In this document: in pieces, positions 14,207-15,180 of the stretch
Layout: each line of letters starts with the position of its first letter
How positions within the stretch are numbered: position 1 is the stretch's first letter
DNA from: GCA-2862585 sp963991165
GTDB lineage: Bacteria > Bacteroidota > Bacteroidia > Flavobacteriales > UBA7312
Reading direction: 5' to 3'
Length of the DNA: 15,180 nucleotides
Assembly: GCA_963991165.1 (NCBI GenBank)
Contig: CAXDOW010000044.1
Span: forward strand, 1-15,180
Made by a program: the position numbers and the translations under genes
Notes under the pieces: generated by a model
Told to the model about the DNA's origin: nothing
What the model saw: only the letters and a program-made list of their open reading frames with translations
Databases searched by the model: none

Positions 14207-14704
14207 ATGTATAAAAGTTTAGTTATCTGTTCGCTTTTTGCTCTTTTTTCTTGTGCTGATGTTTCTAAGCAAGTTAATTTAAAAGAAAAAGAAACCGTTG
14301 TTAACCCTTCTGAAGAGAAAAAACCGACGTTAAGTACCGATTTGGTAACCAATCCAAACACAGCAGAAGAAAACGTGAAGTCGAGCTTAGGGCCTCAATT
14401 TTCGTTTGAAACAGAACTACATGATTTTGGCCAGTTAATAGATGGTGAAAAAGTTTCTTATTCATTCAAATTTACTAATTCAGGAGACCAACCCTTGATT
14501 ATTTCCAACGCAAAAGGTTCATGTGGTTGTACTGTACCCAATTGGCCCAAAGACCCTATCCAACCTGGTGATTCAGGGACTATTGATGTAACCTTTAATA
14601 GTTCGGGACGAACTGGAAAACAAAACAAAGCCATCACATTGACGGCTAATACTAACCCAAGCAGAAAAGTGATAAATATCACCTCTGAAGTTATTTCAAA
14701 CTAA
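14207..14704 (+). CDS. DUF1573 domain lipoprotein
   Basis: A 165-residue predicted lipoprotein of unknown function. The signal peptide MYKSLVICSLFALFSC ends in a lipobox (LFSC) with lipidated C16. A polar linker (17-62) rich in Glu, Lys, Thr and Asn leads to a DUF1573 domain (about 65-163), an immunoglobulin-like beta sandwich with HDFGQLIDGEKVSYSFKFTN, a GSCGCTVP motif (104-111, C106 and C108) and PGDSGTIDVTFNSSGRTGKQNK. The paired cysteines are typical of the family. It follows nusB after 36 nt and its TAA overlaps the yajC ATG by one base (TAATG, 14702-14706), suggesting co-translation with yajC. Anchoring in a membrane facing the periplasm is inferred. Confidence 0.87.
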   Translation: MYKSLVICSLFALFSCADVSKQVNLKEKETVVNPSEEKKPTLSTDLVTNPNTAEENVKSSLGPQFSFETELHDFGQLIDGEKVSYSFKFTNSGDQPLIISNAKGSCGCTVPNWPKDPIQPGDSGTIDVTFNSSGRTGKQNKAITLTANTNPSRKVINITSEVISN

Positions 14705-15000
14705 TGAATTTACTATACATTTTATTACAAGACCAATCAGGTGGAAACCCTCTTATTTTCTTTGTACTCGTTTTTGGTGTGTTTTGGTTTTTTATGATTC
14801 GACCCCAAATAAAAAAGCAAAAACAAGAACGTAAGTTTAGAGAACAAATAAAAAAAGGAGATAGGGTTGTAACCACTGGTGGTATTCACGGAAAAGTGAT
14901 AGAAATTTCAGAGCGAACAGTTAATATTGATCTTGGCGATACCATTGTAAAATGTGAAAAAAGTTGTCTATCAGTAGATTTATCCACACCAAAAGAATAA
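14704..15000 (+). CDS. yajC: Preprotein translocase accessory subunit YajC
   Basis: Small inner-membrane protein associated with SecDF-YidC. The 98-residue chain has one transmembrane helix (about 16-33) followed by MIRPQIKKQKQ, then a cytoplasmic domain with KKGDRVVTTGGIHGKVIEI (50-68), the YajC signature. Its ATG overlaps the DUF1573 stop by one base (TAATG), so translation is likely coupled. The YbbR-like gene begins 19 nt after its stop. The DUF1573-yajC-YbbR order is common in Bacteroidota. Confidence 0.95.
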   Translation: MNLLYILLQDQSGGNPLIFFVLVFGVFWFFMIRPQIKKQKQERKFREQIKKGDRVVTTGGIHGKVIEISERTVNIDLGDTIVKCEKSCLSVDLSTPKE

Positions 15001-15019
15001 GTTGGGGTAAGGCCCTATT

Positions 15020-15180
15020 ATGTTGAGTAAACTTACATTTCTTTTAAATCAGTTTGTCTCTATTCTTAAAATAGACAAAAAGCAGCTTCCAGTTTTCTCG
15101 TTTCTTCTAGTGCTATCCACCATTTTTTGGATACTTACCGTTTTATCCAAAGAGTACACTACCACTGTACGATACCTGTC
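15020..15180 (+). CDS. YbbR-like (CdaR-like) protein, truncated at right window edge
   Basis: The frame opens at ATG 15020-15022 and stays open to the last base, giving 53 complete codons with no stop. The visible N-terminus is MLSKLTFLLNQFVSILKI, then a hydrophobic segment LPVFSFLLVLSTIFWILTVL (about 24-43) followed by SKEYTTTVRYL. A short basic head, one transmembrane helix ending in FWIL..LSKEYT, and entry into beta strand match Bacteroidota YbbR-domain proteins, whose relatives include CdaR, a regulator of the diadenylate cyclase. The position directly after yajC supports this. Only the first part is present, so the YbbR repeats themselves cannot be seen. The alternative TTG second codon is not needed. 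Confidence 0.7.
   Translation, partial: MLSKLTFLLNQFVSILKIDKKQLPVFSFLLVLSTIFWILTVLSKEYTTTVRYL

Noticed and set aside
1..15180. CRISPR, toxin-antitoxin, phage, transposon or new defence system
   Set aside because: Reading both strands I found no repeat arrays, transposase, integrase or clustered unknown genes; nearly all coding sequence belongs to known core families.

Overview
The window looks like core chromosome of a member of Bacteroidota, most likely a Flavobacteriales-type organism. The evidence is an AT-rich sequence, families largely confined to that phylum (a DUF3276 PUR-like protein, DUF5683, a DUF1573 lipoprotein, WbqC next to signal peptidase, and long forms of NusB and LepB), promoter matches of the TTG / N19 / TAnnTTTG type, and no obvious Shine-Dalgarno sequences at the starts I examined. 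I see no rRNA, tRNA, insertion sequence, phage gene, CRISPR array or recognisable defence system.

Layout. From 25 to 9230 all ten genes are on the minus strand. Reading in the direction of transcription, a very compact seven-gene run, parA-parB-DUF5683-dapB-lepB-wbqC-acyl-CoA carboxylase beta (9230 down to 2838), has junctions from 10 nt apart to a 14 nt overlap. After an 86 nt gap with its own promoter comes the classical translation operon thrS-infC-rpmI, with rplT presumably just beyond the left edge. A 179 nt AT-rich intergenic region (9231-9409) separates parA from a divergent DoxX-like membrane protein gene. That gene converges on a DUF3276 gene, and the two stop codons share one TTAA. 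Upstream of DUF3276 on the same strand is an ABC exporter half-transporter. Divergent from it, on the plus strand, is a second run: leucine-type amino acid dehydrogenase, nusB, a DUF1573 lipoprotein, yajC and a truncated YbbR-like gene that leaves the window at the right edge.

Functionally the window covers translation (ThrRS, IF-3, L35), chromosome segregation (ParAB), lysine and peptidoglycan precursor synthesis (DapB), protein secretion and processing (LepB, YajC), transcription antitermination (NusB), amino acid and acyl-CoA metabolism, and export (ABC).

The most interesting points are small. infC has no ATG, GTG or TTG in the region where its conserved N-terminus begins, and most likely starts at an ATC codon (residues 1-184, 235..789), recalling the AUU autoregulatory start of E. 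coli infC. There is a perfect 10-bp inverted repeat with a GGAA loop just upstream of the DoxX-like gene. There is a well-spaced Bacteroidota-type promoter inside the 3' end of the ABC gene. DUF5683 has a TTG start immediately after the parB stop. I did not find an undescribed multi-gene system. The best candidates for unknown biology are the DoxX-like/DUF3276 convergent pair and DUF5683 inside the parAB run.
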